A DNA stretch of 64,000 nucleotides from Serratia liquefaciens (GTDB taxonomy: Bacteria; Pseudomonadota; Gammaproteobacteria; Enterobacterales; Enterobacteriaceae). A program made the position numbers and the translations under genes. Where the stretch lies: NCBI GenBank assembly GCA_012719855.1, contig JAAXZN010000017.1:1-64000 (forward strand), in the 5' to 3' direction. Shown piece by piece: positions 8,002-18,400 of this stretch; position 1 is the stretch's first letter, and each line of letters begins with the position of its first letter. The notes beneath the pieces were generated by a model, which saw only the letters and a program-made list of their open reading frames with translations, did no database searches and was not told the DNA's origin.

Positions 8002-9801
8002 ATGGCATCTGAGAATGTTGTTCATGCTAAATTTAAGTGGCAAAGCAATAACTCACCAAATGCAATTGCGTTAAGATGTGATAAACATAAACTTACTTAT
8101 CGGCAACTAGACCAGTACACGAATGCTTTAGCGGCTCAATTAATAAATTGAGGTGTCCAACCTGGTGATATTGTCGGTGTATATTTAAATAAAGGCGTAG
8201 ATCTTGTCATCAGCTTATTGGGAATATTAAAAGCTGGTGCTTGCTATCTACCATTGGATCCTTATTACCCTGCAAGACGCCTTGCATACATGATTGGCCA
8301 TGCGAAGACGAAACTGGTCGTTACAGATACTGCACCGGAAGCGGTATTGAATGTAAACGCTCAGCGGTGCGAATGGTTGGATATCACCGCTCTGGATCTG
8401 ACCGTCCCCGTAACGCTTACGCTTCCGAAAGTCAGTGACGATCATCTTTGCTATGTCATGTATACCTCCGGTTCCACCGGTACTCCAAAAGGCGTAATGG
8501 TTAGCCACCGTACGGTCGTACGCTACCTGGACTGGATGCAGACCGCGTTTCATCTGCGTCAGAATGATGTGGTATTGAACCAATCCAGCTTCAGTTTTGA
8601 CGTCTCGGTTTGGGAAATATTTTGGCCATTAATGGCTGGTGCAAGTTGTGCGCTTATCGCTGAGGAAATGAAATACGATCCCTCACTGATGGCGAATTTT
8701 ATCCAGAATCATCATGTTACCGTAGCTCAATTTGTTCCCACGGCACTACGCATTATCGTTGATGCCGGGGTTGTGGGGAGTTGCGGCACATTAACGCATA
8801 TCTTCTCTGGCGGTGAAGCACTGCCGCAAAGTTTAGTCGATGATTTGGGACAGCAGTTCTCCGGCCAGATTCACAATCTTTATGGGCCAACGGAAGCGAC
8901 CATTTTTGCTTGTCACTGGCCGTGTTGCCCTGGGGAAAGAGAAAGTATGGTGCCGATTGGCAGGCCGATCCCGCATGCTTGTGCCTATGTGTTGGATGAA
9001 CAGCTTAGGCCTGTTCCGACTGGCTGCTGTGGTGAACTCTATTTAGGAGGGGATATTCTGGCCAAAGGTTATCTGCATGCCGAAACATTGACCGATGAGC
9101 GTTTTGTGGATAACCCCTTTAACGGTGCGGGTGGCAATAAAATGTACCGAACCGGTGATTGGGTAAAGTTGCTTGATGATAGTGTCCTGGCGTTTATAGG
9201 CCGAATAGATGACCAGATAAAATTACGCGGACATCGAATTGAATTGGCGGAGATTGAAACGCACCTGCAGGCATTGCCACAGATATCCCATGCTGCCGTT
9301 ATTGTTGAAATACAGCCGGATAAGAACATTCCCATATTAACTGCGTTTTATGTCCCTCGACATCAGCAGTCGGTCAATATCCAAGAGCTAAAAAACTGCC
9401 TGGCAAAATCGTTGCCTTTCTTCATGTTGCCGTCCAGGTTTATTTCCTTGAGAAAAATGCCTGTTCACCCTAATGGCAAGGTAGATAAGTCTAATCTCCA
9501 CTCCTATGAACAGAAAAATGAGGAAGATATGAGTGACATTAAAGCCAAGATGAATATTGACGTAGAGGCGAAAATAATATCGGTTTGGAAGTCGGTTTTA
9601 AATAATAAAAATCTCTCAGCGAAGGACAACTTTTTTGATGCTGGAGGAAACTCGTTGTTGATGTCAAAAGTGCATAGAGAAATAAAGGATAAATTTTCTA
9701 CACCTGTTTCAATTATGGATTTATTTCAGTACCCGACAGTACAAATGCTGAGTCAACGTATTGTTGAAAAGCATGCGGAAATATTAGGTAAAAAGAAGTA
9801 A
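8002..9801 (+). pseudogene. NRPS A-T module interrupted by an in-frame TGA
   Basis: The frame starts at ATG 8002 (preceded by GAGGGG), reads 49 codons of a normal adenylation N-terminus (LTYRQLDQYTNAL), meets TGA at 8149-8151, then continues uninterrupted to the stop at 9801. The continuing sequence carries all other core motifs: LKAGACYLPLD, MYTSGSTGTPKG, NLYGPTEATIF, RTGDWVKL, NGK, and a carrier domain with Ser551 in GGNS. Homologues normally have Arg or another residue where TGA stands, in the '-x-GV-PGD' turn, so one base change would explain it. Pocket residues inferred by alignment: D200 then V-W-Q-F-G-L-I, resembling glutamine-type codes I remember; treat as tentative. Restart at TTG 8218 or ATG 8290 would lose the N-terminal subdomain and has no ribosome-binding site. 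It could be a decayed gene, a read-through case or a sequencing error. Confidence 0.8.
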
Positions 9802-9838
9802 TTCATTTCAATTACGCTACACATGGTGAGGTAGGAAG

Positions 9839-12800
9839 ATGAATAATCAAGCAACGACCCGAGATAAGGATATCGCCATTGTGGGGATGTCCGCACGTTT
9901 CCCTGGTGCAGAAGATGCCGTAATGTTCTGGCAGAACCTGCTGGATGGGGTAGAAACGATCAGCACCTTTACCGAAGAGGAACTCCGGGCCAGTGGAATT
10001 GAAGAGGAAATGATTGCCTCGCCAAATTATATTCGTCGCAGAGGGATTTTGGGCAACGCTGAGTATTTTGACGCTAACTTCTTTGATATCACGCCACGCG
10101 ATGCGGAGATCATGGATCCGCAGCATCGGGTTTTCCTGGAGTGCAGCTGGCATGCCTTTGAAGATGCCGGCTATGTACCGGCCACCTATCCCGGAAAAGT
10201 CGGTGTATTTGGCGGTACGGGTACCGCGTGGCACCTCAATAAAGTGAATGCACACCCTGAGGTGCAAAAATACGTCAGTGGCGCCTCTGTGGTAACCAAT
10301 AACGATAAGGATTACGTGACAACGCGCGTCTCCTACAAACTGAACTTGAAAGGCCCCAGCGTCAATGTGCAAAGCGCGTGTTCTACCGCGATGGTCGCCG
10401 TGGTTATGGGGATCAACAGTTTGTTGAATGGTGAAAGTGACTTGATTGTTGCCGGCGGCGTTTCACTCGATACGCCTGAACGACGCGGATATCAGTATAT
10501 GCAAGGGGGGATGGAGTCAGCTGATGGCCGTTGCTACGCCTTTGACTCTCGTGCCAACGGGACCGTATTTAGCCGTGGGGCGGGCGTGGTGATATTAAAA
10601 CGTTTGAATGACGCGCTGCGCGATGGCGATCATATCTACGCGGTGCTGAAAGGCGGAGCGATTAATAATGACGGAAATCTGAAAGCGGGCTATACCGCAC
10701 CCAGTATTGAAGGCCAGATCTCGGTAGCCAGACAGGCCTTCGCCAATGCGCAAGTTGATCCTGAGACTATCAGTTTTGTTGAAGCGCATGGCACCGCCAC
10801 TGCATTGGGTGACCCCATTGAATTCACCTCACTGAGCCAGACGTTCAAAGCATTCACCGATAAAACGCAGTATTGTCGTCTCGGATCGGTAAAGACCAAT
10901 ATTGGGCATACGGATGCTGCCTCCGGAATGGCCAGTCTCATCAAGGCGTCTTTGGCATTGGAAACCGGGGAACTGCCCGCATCACTGCATTACCTTGCGC
11001 CAAACCCCAATATCGAGTTTGAAACCAGCCCATTTGTGATGAATACCGAGTTGAGCAAACTGGAAACTTCAGAAATACCGCACCGCGCTTTAGTGAATTC
11101 TTTTGGTGTGGGCGGAACCAATGCCTGCGTTATTCTCGAAGCACCGCCGCAAAGGGAGAACAGCGATCGGCATGATGGGCTGATAATGCTGCCTTTTTCG
11201 GCCAAGAGTCGAACTGCGTTGGATGCCATGAAACAACGCATGCATGACTATCTGTTCGAGAATAAGGACGTTAGCCTGGCGGATGTTGCTTATACCCTGC
11301 AGGTGGGGCGTCAGCAGTTCGCACACAGCACGGTGCTGGTGGGTAACAGCAGGGAAAGGTTACTGGAGAAACTCAGCCAACCCTCTTCCATCGTTTCAAC
11401 CACCGGTAAGAGCCGTAAACCCGTAGTGTTCATGTTCCCGGGCCAGGGTAACCAGTATGTCAATATGGCGCGTGAACTGTATACCACTTACCCAGTGTTT
11501 AGCGAAGTGATGGATCACTGTTGCCGTTATCTGGATCCGATCTTGGGCGTGAACCTGCAATCGATTATTTTCCAGGGGGAGGAGGGTTTAGGAAAATCGC
11601 GCATCCATGAAACACAGTTTACCCAGCCCGCGTTATTTATCGTGGAGTTTAGCTTGGCGCAACTTTGGATGTCGTGGGGCATAAAACCTGATGCGATGAT
11701 AGGTCATAGCGTTGGTGAATATGTAGCGGCCTGTATTGCCGGCGTATTTTCATTGGAAGATGCGCTACGTGCGGTTGCGCTACGCGGGAAGCTGGTTCAA
11801 GCATTACCTGCAGGAGCCATGTTAGCGGTGTTGATGGACGAAGAGTCGCTACGTAGTAGATTGCAGGGCGGCAAATTGGAAATCGCAGCGGTGAATTACC
11901 CGGGTCTGTGTGTGGTGGCCGGGGAGTTGGATGAGGTAGAAATATTCCAACAGCAATTGGAAGACAGCAATATCTTCTGCAAGCATCTGGATACTTCACA
12001 CGGCTTCCATTCATACATGATGGAGCCGGTTTTACCTGCCTTTAAAGAAGTCATTGACGGCATTGAATTGCACGCCCCACAAATCCCATTCGTTTCGACG
12101 GTGAGTGGCGATTGGATGACCGATGCGCTGGCTACGGACAGTGATTATTGGGTTAAACATGTGCGCAATCCAGTGCTGTTCTCTCATGCATTCAAAACGT
12201 TGATGTCTGAAGAGCATCAGGAGTATATCTTCCTGGAGGTTGGCCCGGGTCGTTCTTTGGAGTCCTCCGCCAAGCAGCATTTCAAAGCGGATGAAGGAAC
12301 TCTGATCTACTCTTCACTACCTACCGCGAAAGAGGTGGATTTAACCGGTGAATACTTGCTCACTACGTTAGGAAATTTGTGGGCAAGCGGCGTTGAAATT
12401 TCGTGGACCAAGTTCTACAGCGGTGAACATCGCCGCAGATTACCGTTACCTGGTTACCCCTTTGAGCGTAAGGCGTTCAAATTGCCAGCGCTTCAGAACG
12501 GTCACGAAGGTGGCTCGTCGCAAGATGCGAAATCCCTCAATGCCCGCAAACGAAAAAAGGCTGACATTGCTGAGTGGTTCTACATGCCAACCTGGAAGCG
12601 CACCATTCCGGCCAGGTTTATGGCGGGAGAGTCTACCGATTCGGCAACAGAATGCTGGTTACTGTTCGTTGATGCCATGGTGATCGCTGAACATATACAA
12701 AAACAATTAGTTGCAGCCGGGCATAACGTGCTGGCCGTTTGGCGAGGGAACCACTATCAGGAAGATCTGGCCAATGACTGCTATGTGATTGATCCCGCGA

Positions 12801-15343
12801 AAAGTGAAGATTACGTACGCTTGTTAAAAAGTGTCAAAGGAAGAGAATTACGTCCAACTCGCATCATCAACCTGTGGAACTTGTCCGCTGATAACGTGGA
12901 ACCACAATTTATTGGTTGTCGCCGTGCGTTGCAGGTCAATGCCTTTTACAGTCCGCTCTACTTACAGCAGGCATTGGTGAGTGAGAACCTGTTGGAAAAT
13001 CTGCATCTCCTGTTCGTGACGAATAACATTTTTAATGTGACAGAAGAACAGCTGTATTCGCCGCAAAAAGCGCTGGTGATTGGGCCTGCCCGCGTATTTT
13101 ATCACGAGTATCCCGAAGTACAGTGTCATGTGGTAGATGTGGATTTATTTGGTTACGCCGTCCCTCAAGATATCGCTCAACAACTGATTGCCGAAAGTCA
13201 CATTGATACACACGGAAATCTGGTGGCCTATCGTGGAGGTAACCGCTGGGAGGAAGATTACCAGGCTGTTCAACTGAAACATGATGATACAGGCCTGTTT
13301 GCAGCGGTGAAAGAGGGCGGTGTCTATCTGATTACTGGCGGATTGGGTGGCTTGGGCATGCTGGTTGCCGGCTATCTTTCAGAGGTTGGCAATACCACTT
13401 TGATTCTGACATACCGTTCCGCGTTGCCTCCCCGTGAGGAATGGCAGTCCTGGTTGCAACAACATCCGGTAGACGATCCGATGAGTGAGAAGCTCGCCGG
13501 GATACTGCGATTGGAGGAACGAGGAAATACCGTGCATCTTGCTCAGGTCGATGTCTGCGATTATGCAGGTATGCGGGATATGCTCTCTACTTTTGCTCGT
13601 ATTGATGGTGTATTCCATACCGCAGGAATTGCCGGCGGTGGAATTATCCCGCTGAAAAGTGACGAAGATTGCGCAGCTGTGCTCGATCCAAAAGTGATCG
13701 GCAGCCTGATATTGGACGACCTGCTTAAGGACAAACAGCCTGATTTCTTCATTCTGTTTTCCTCCATCACTTCTATCGTTGGCGATGAGGCGCGCATTGA
13801 TTACTGCTCAGGCAATGCGTTCATGGATGCTTTCGCTCACTATCGCAACCAACAACGTTCGGGCCGTACCGTGTCCCTCAACTGGGGAAAATGGGGCGAT
13901 ATTGGTATGGCTGTGCGCTGGAACAAACAGTTGTTGGAGAAGAAGAATAATAGTAGGTCCGCCGTATTTGAAGAGGTCGTCGGCGACCTGCTAACCCTGG
14001 TCGGCCGAGAAGGGTTGCAAGAGGTCTATCAGGTTAATCTTGCGGTGCAAAAGGATTGGGTTATTGATGAACACCGTTTGACTCATCAACCGTCATTGGT
14101 GGGGGCGACCATACTCTCGATGTTGCACGAATGGATGAGCCGCTTCAAGCCACAAGAGAAGCTGCAGGTTAAGAACCTGTTGCTGACGAAGCCGGTCATT
14201 TATCACAACGCCTGGCCACGTATGATGAACCTGCTGGTTACCACGGAGAGCAATGGCTACAAATTCAGTTTGAGAAGCCGCGGAGTATTGGAGCTGGGCT
14301 GGCAGGAACATGCGTTGGGTACGGTGGGGCGTACCAGTGCAGAGCCAGAAACAGTGCCGATTTCAATCAATGCTATTCGTGAACGCTGCGCAACGGAATT
14401 ACCTTACGAACCGCTGGATCGCGAACTTGGCAATGCTAATACCGGCGATATTTTCCTGTCATTAAGCCCGCGCTGGGATAATCACCAGGGGATCTTGCGT
14501 GGGGAAAACGAATGGCTGATGCATAAGGTGATGGGTCCTGAGTTCCTCGATGATTTCGTGCGTTACCCGTATCACCCGGCCTTAATCGATGCCACGGCGA
14601 TCCGCTGCCTGACATATATCACCAGAGATAACTTCCTGCCGATCAGCTACGGCAAAATAACCTACCATGCGCCGCTAGCTGCGGATTGCTATGCCCATAT
14701 CAAGCTGAAACGCCCTTATCAGCCGCAAGATAGCGCTATTACGATGGATATTGTCTTCTTGTCGCATACCGGTATGCCGTTATTGACGCTGGAAAATTAT
14801 ACGTTGATCAAAATGACCCAGGATAACCAGGTGGTAGAACAGGCCGATAAAGAGGCTACACCGGAGGTAAAAGTTAATCTGGCTGACAAGGACATTCTAT
14901 TCTACGAGGGGCTTGATGCCTTGAAGCGGCAACTTTCTCACCTGGAATTTGAACAGCTGGTGATTGTCACCAGCGACCTTGGGCAACTGATCCATGAGTC
15001 AATCCCAGCGCAAGAGGAAACTGTGCAGGAAGAAGTGAGTGAGACGGCAGCAGATGGCCATGTCAGGCCCGCATTGTCGGTGGAGTATGTGGCGCCGGAA
15101 AACGAAATAGAAAAAGAAATCGTTAAGGTCTGGCAGTCGATCCTCGGTATTTCGGGGATTGGTGTAAACGACAATTTCACTGAGCTCGGCGGCAATTCTT
15201 TGTTGGCGGTTCAGGTTGTTTCGACTGTCTCGGGTATTTTCGAAATCGATATTCGTGTCGATTTGTTCTATCAAGATCAAACGGTTAAAGGTCTATCGAA
15301 GCTGATACTTGCGGAGCTGGAGGCGTTGCTGCAAGGCGAATAA
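9839..15343 (+). CDS. Type I polyketide synthase module KS-AT-KR-DH-ACP
   Basis: 1834 aa. Ketosynthase (about 10-435) with Cys181 in QSACSTAM and the His motifs EAHGTATALGD and NIGHTDAASG. Acyltransferase (about 525-830) with Ser624 in GHSVGEY and GFHS in the specificity loop, typical of malonyl-CoA. A structural KR half (about 880-1110), then a ketoreductase (about 1155-1340) with GGLGGLG and Y1322 in the YxxxN motif. Next is a double-hotdog dehydratase-like domain (about 1400-1640) with H1412 and D1584 (HPALIDA); the glycine and proline of the usual HxxxGxxxxP motif are replaced. Last is an acyl carrier (Ser1787 in LGGNS). KR before DH is not the usual order. One malonyl unit would be added to the chain delivered by the A-T protein and reduced and dehydrated. 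No integral ER is present; the MDR reductase downstream could act in trans. Confidence 0.92.
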   Translation: MNNQATTRDKDIAIVGMSARFPGAEDAVMFWQNLLDGVETISTFTEEELRASGIEEEMIASPNYIRRRGILGNAEYFDANFFDITPRDAEIMDPQHRVFLECSWHAFEDAGYVPATYPGKVGVFGGTGTAWHLNKVNAHPEVQKYVSGASVVTNNDKDYVTTRVSYKLNLKGPSVNVQSACSTAMVAVVMGINSLLNGESDLIVAGGVSLDTPERRGYQYMQGGMESADGRCYAFDSRANGTVFSRGAGVVILKRLNDALRDGDHIYAVLKGGAINNDGNLKAGYTAPSIEGQISVARQAFANAQVDPETISFVEAHGTATALGDPIEFTSLSQTFKAFTDKTQYCRLGSVKTNIGHTDAASGMASLIKASLALETGELPASLHYLAPNPNIEFETSPFVMNTELSKLETSEIPHRALVNSFGVGGTNACVILEAPPQRENSDRHDGLIMLPFSAKSRTALDAMKQRMHDYLFENKDVSLADVAYTLQVGRQQFAHSTVLVGNSRERLLEKLSQPSSIVSTTGKSRKPVVFMFPGQGNQYVNMARELYTTYPVFSEVMDHCCRYLDPILGVNLQSIIFQGEEGLGKSRIHETQFTQPALFIVEFSLAQLWMSWGIKPDAMIGHSVGEYVAACIAGVFSLEDALRAVALRGKLVQALPAGAMLAVLMDEESLRSRLQGGKLEIAAVNYPGLCVVAGELDEVEIFQQQLEDSNIFCKHLDTSHGFHSYMMEPVLPAFKEVIDGIELHAPQIPFVSTVSGDWMTDALATDSDYWVKHVRNPVLFSHAFKTLMSEEHQEYIFLEVGPGRSLESSAKQHFKADEGTLIYSSLPTAKEVDLTGEYLLTTLGNLWASGVEISWTKFYSGEHRRRLPLPGYPFERKAFKLPALQNGHEGGSSQDAKSLNARKRKKADIAEWFYMPTWKRTIPARFMAGESTDSATECWLLFVDAMVIAEHIQKQLVAAGHNVLAVWRGNHYQEDLANDCYVIDPAKSEDYVRLLKSVKGRELRPTRIINLWNLSADNVEPQFIGCRRALQVNAFYSPLYLQQALVSENLLENLHLLFVTNNIFNVTEEQLYSPQKALVIGPARVFYHEYPEVQCHVVDVDLFGYAVPQDIAQQLIAESHIDTHGNLVAYRGGNRWEEDYQAVQLKHDDTGLFAAVKEGGVYLITGGLGGLGMLVAGYLSEVGNTTLILTYRSALPPREEWQSWLQQHPVDDPMSEKLAGILRLEERGNTVHLAQVDVCDYAGMRDMLSTFARIDGVFHTAGIAGGGIIPLKSDEDCAAVLDPKVIGSLILDDLLKDKQPDFFILFSSITSIVGDEARIDYCSGNAFMDAFAHYRNQQRSGRTVSLNWGKWGDIGMAVRWNKQLLEKKNNSRSAVFEEVVGDLLTLVGREGLQEVYQVNLAVQKDWVIDEHRLTHQPSLVGATILSMLHEWMSRFKPQEKLQVKNLLLTKPVIYHNAWPRMMNLLVTTESNGYKFSLRSRGVLELGWQEHALGTVGRTSAEPETVPISINAIRERCATELPYEPLDRELGNANTGDIFLSLSPRWDNHQGILRGENEWLMHKVMGPEFLDDFVRYPYHPALIDATAIRCLTYITRDNFLPISYGKITYHAPLAADCYAHIKLKRPYQPQDSAITMDIVFLSHTGMPLLTLENYTLIKMTQDNQVVEQADKEATPEVKVNLADKDILFYEGLDALKRQLSHLEFEQLVIVTSDLGQLIHESIPAQEETVQEEVSETAADGHVRPALSVEYVAPENEIEKEIVKVWQSILGISGIGVNDNFTELGGNSLLAVQVVSTVSGIFEIDIRVDLFYQDQTVKGLSKLILAELEALLQGE

Positions 15344-15350
15344 TCCCGCC

Positions 15351-15374
15351 GCCCCCAGGCATGTGCATGGGGGC
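15351..15374. other. Intergenic stem-loop between PKS and terminal NRPS genes
   Basis: GCCCCC (15351-15356) pairs with GGGGGC (15369-15374), with a partial inner ATG/CAT pairing. There is no T-tract, so it is probably not an intrinsic terminator. It may be an mRNA processing or stabilising hairpin. Confidence 0.35.
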
Positions 15375-15418
15375 ATTCACTTGGGCAAATATGTTTAATC
15401 AGACAAGAGCGGGATTCG

Positions 15419-18400
15419 ATGATGACTAAAATCAGTACCGCCATGCTCAAATCGCTGAGCCTGGATGAATTGAAAAAAATTGCCAGAGAGAGAAAAACTC
15501 AGGGGGCCGCTGCATCCGGTAAAATCATCAAGAAAAACAGTGAGTCTGGCAGAACGCACTTTCCAGTGACCGGTGCCCAAAAAAGCCTTTGGGTGCTTGA
15601 TCAATATCTTGATGATGCTAAAGCATATAACAATCCTTATGCCATCACTTGTCGGGTTGAACAGGATATCGACACGGTGGTGGCTAAAAAAGCGCTGGCC
15701 TGCTTAACGCAAAAGCACAGCATTCTCCGCACCACGTTCAAAGTAGTCACCGACGAGGTGTGTCAGTGTGTCAGCGATGAACTCCTGCTTAATTTCCACT
15801 ATGACGACATTACGTCGATGCCTGACGATGAACGGGATGCTTGGATAGAAAAAGTAGCGCGAGAGGAAGGTCGTCGGCATTTTGATTTGGCACATGGGCC
15901 GCTTTCGTATTGGCGAATAATTAAAACCAATCATCATGAGTATGTCTTGTTACTGACCTTTCATCACATTATTTCCGATGGTTGGACGGTTAATTTATTC
16001 TTCAAAGAATTTATGGAGATCTATTTCCGAGTGCTTAATGGCGATATGCCGCAGACCGAAGGTTTCCTGCAATTCTCCGATTATGCACTGGCCGAACAGC
16101 AGTGGTATTCCAGCACGGATTACCAACAAGGGCTGATGCATTGGGCAAATAAGCTTAAAGACATGCGAGGAGCGCTTGAGATCGCGACCGATCGCCCGCG
16201 GCCATCGAGGATGAGCACGGCTGGCAGTATGATTGGTCAGTATTTCGATCAGGGGTTCATCCAGCGCCTTCAGTCGTATGCGGCGCAACAGGGGGCCACT
16301 CCGTTCCACGTGATCCTGGCAGCTTATACGCTCCTGTTGCATAAGCATAGCGGACAACAACAGATCGTTATCGGCGTGCCTTTCGCAAACCGTAATCAAC
16401 CCGAGACACAGAACATGATGGGGTTGTTTATGAATACGTTGCCCCTGAGTTTGATGGTAAGCCCGGTGTCGAAGCTCCAGGAGATCGTCAAAAGCGCTCG
16501 TGAAGAGAGTGAGCAGGCTCAGATTTATCAGGCGATCCCACTCAATGATATTCTCGACAAAATAGCCTATGTGCGTAACCCGCAGGTCAACCCGCTTTTT
16601 CAGGTCGCGCTCACCTATCAGGTATTTCCGCATTTCCATAACACCACAGGGTTCACCTATAAGCCGCTCAAGGTTGATTACGGCGTGTCAAAACTGGATT
16701 TGAATCTGTGGATAGAGGAAGACAGCGGTAGCTTGTTGTTTACCATGAACTACAACCCTGACTTGTTTAATCGGGGCACGATAACGCGCATGTTGAACGA
16801 TTTGCGAACTCTGCTGGAAGCCTTCATCGAACACCCCCAACTCAGGGTGCAAGATTTGTCGCTGGTGAGCCGGGCGGAGCGCCTGCAGTTGCTGAGTGGA
16901 TGCAAGCCTACTCCCCATAACGTGCCCGAGGCTGTTCATGAGCAATTTGAACGTCAGGCGGCTCAATCTCCTGAATTGCTGGCAGTACGTTGTGCCGGTC
17001 GCACACTGAGTTATCAACAGCTCAATGAGCAAGCCAATCGTTTAGCGCACCATTTGCTGGTGAAGGGTCTATTGCCGGGGCAGCCTGTCGCGCTCTTCAT
17101 GGGAAAAAGCGAGCGTAGCGTCGTGGCCCTGCTGGCCGTATTGAAAGGGGGCGGATGTTATGTTCCCATCGATACGGGTCTGCCTGCGGAACAGGTCGAG
17201 TTTATTTTGCAGGATTCTGCGGTGCGCTTCATATTGGTGGATGCGGATTCCCCCGACATCTCAAGGCCTGTAATCCCAATAGATCAGATATTCGATGCGC
17301 TACCCAGCGGCAATCCCGCTTCATCGAAAGCATCTGTGGATGCACCCGCGTACATTATCTATACCTCCGGCAGTACCGGAAAACCCAAGGGCGTCAGGGT
17401 AAACCATGGCCATCTGAGCCAATATTGTCAGGCGATCACCCCGGTTCTCAACCAACCGGTGGGTGCACGATATGGCATGTTCTCTTCTTTCACCACCGAT
17501 CTGGCACACACCATGTTGTTCCCCGCGCTGATCAATCAGGGGCAGCTTGAGGTGATCAGTGTCCAACTGCTCAACGATCCCCAGGCATTATTCTCTTATC
17601 TGGCCGATCAACCGCTGGATTGCATGAAAATAACGCCGACGCATCTGGCGGCATTATTGACCTCTCCACAGGCAATCGCATTGCTGCCGCGTAATTTGTT
17701 GGTTCTGGGAGGGGAAAGGGTACCGCTCTCGTTGGTCAAGCATGTCCGCCAATGGCGGGAAAATTGCCGAGTTGTTAATCATTATGGGCCAACTGAATGC
17801 ACCGTCGGTGTTGCTACCTATACCCTCCCTGACGTTATTGACTGTGGCGTTGGTGACTATTTACCGGTGGGCAAGCCTTTGGCGGACAGCCATGTGTTAG
17901 TGCTTGATCCTGAACAACAGCTAGTCCCCATAGGTCTGCCCGGCGAGATTTATCTGGGGGGAGCGCACCTGACCGCCGGTTATGTGGGGCTTGAAACGCA
18001 AAATCGTCTTCATTTTATTCCCCACCCTTTTTTGGCTGGCGAACGTCTCTACCGTACTGGTGACAAGGGGCGCTGGTTATCGGATGGCAATCTTGAATTT
18101 TTGGGACGGCTCGATCGCCAGGTGAAAGTACGCGGTTACCGTGTGGAGCTGGGCGAAATAGAGCATGTGATACTGCAACAGCCTGGCGTTGAACAAGCTG
18201 CCGTCAAGCAATGGCCGCTAAGCGAAGGCGAAACGCGGCTGGTGGCTTACTGTTGTGGTGTGATGAAGGAAGGATGCATTCAGGTGCAGGCGGCTTTGCA
18301 ACACCAACTCCCTCACTATATGCAGCCGGATCAATGGGTATGGTTGGAAAAGCTGCCGCTGACGGCCAGCGGAAAAATCGACTATGCGGCTCTGCCCTTC

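Noticed and set aside
8149-8200. Selenocysteine insertion at the NRPS TGA
   Set aside because: No bacterial SECIS-type hairpin is evident right after the codon, and homologous A domains have no Cys there.
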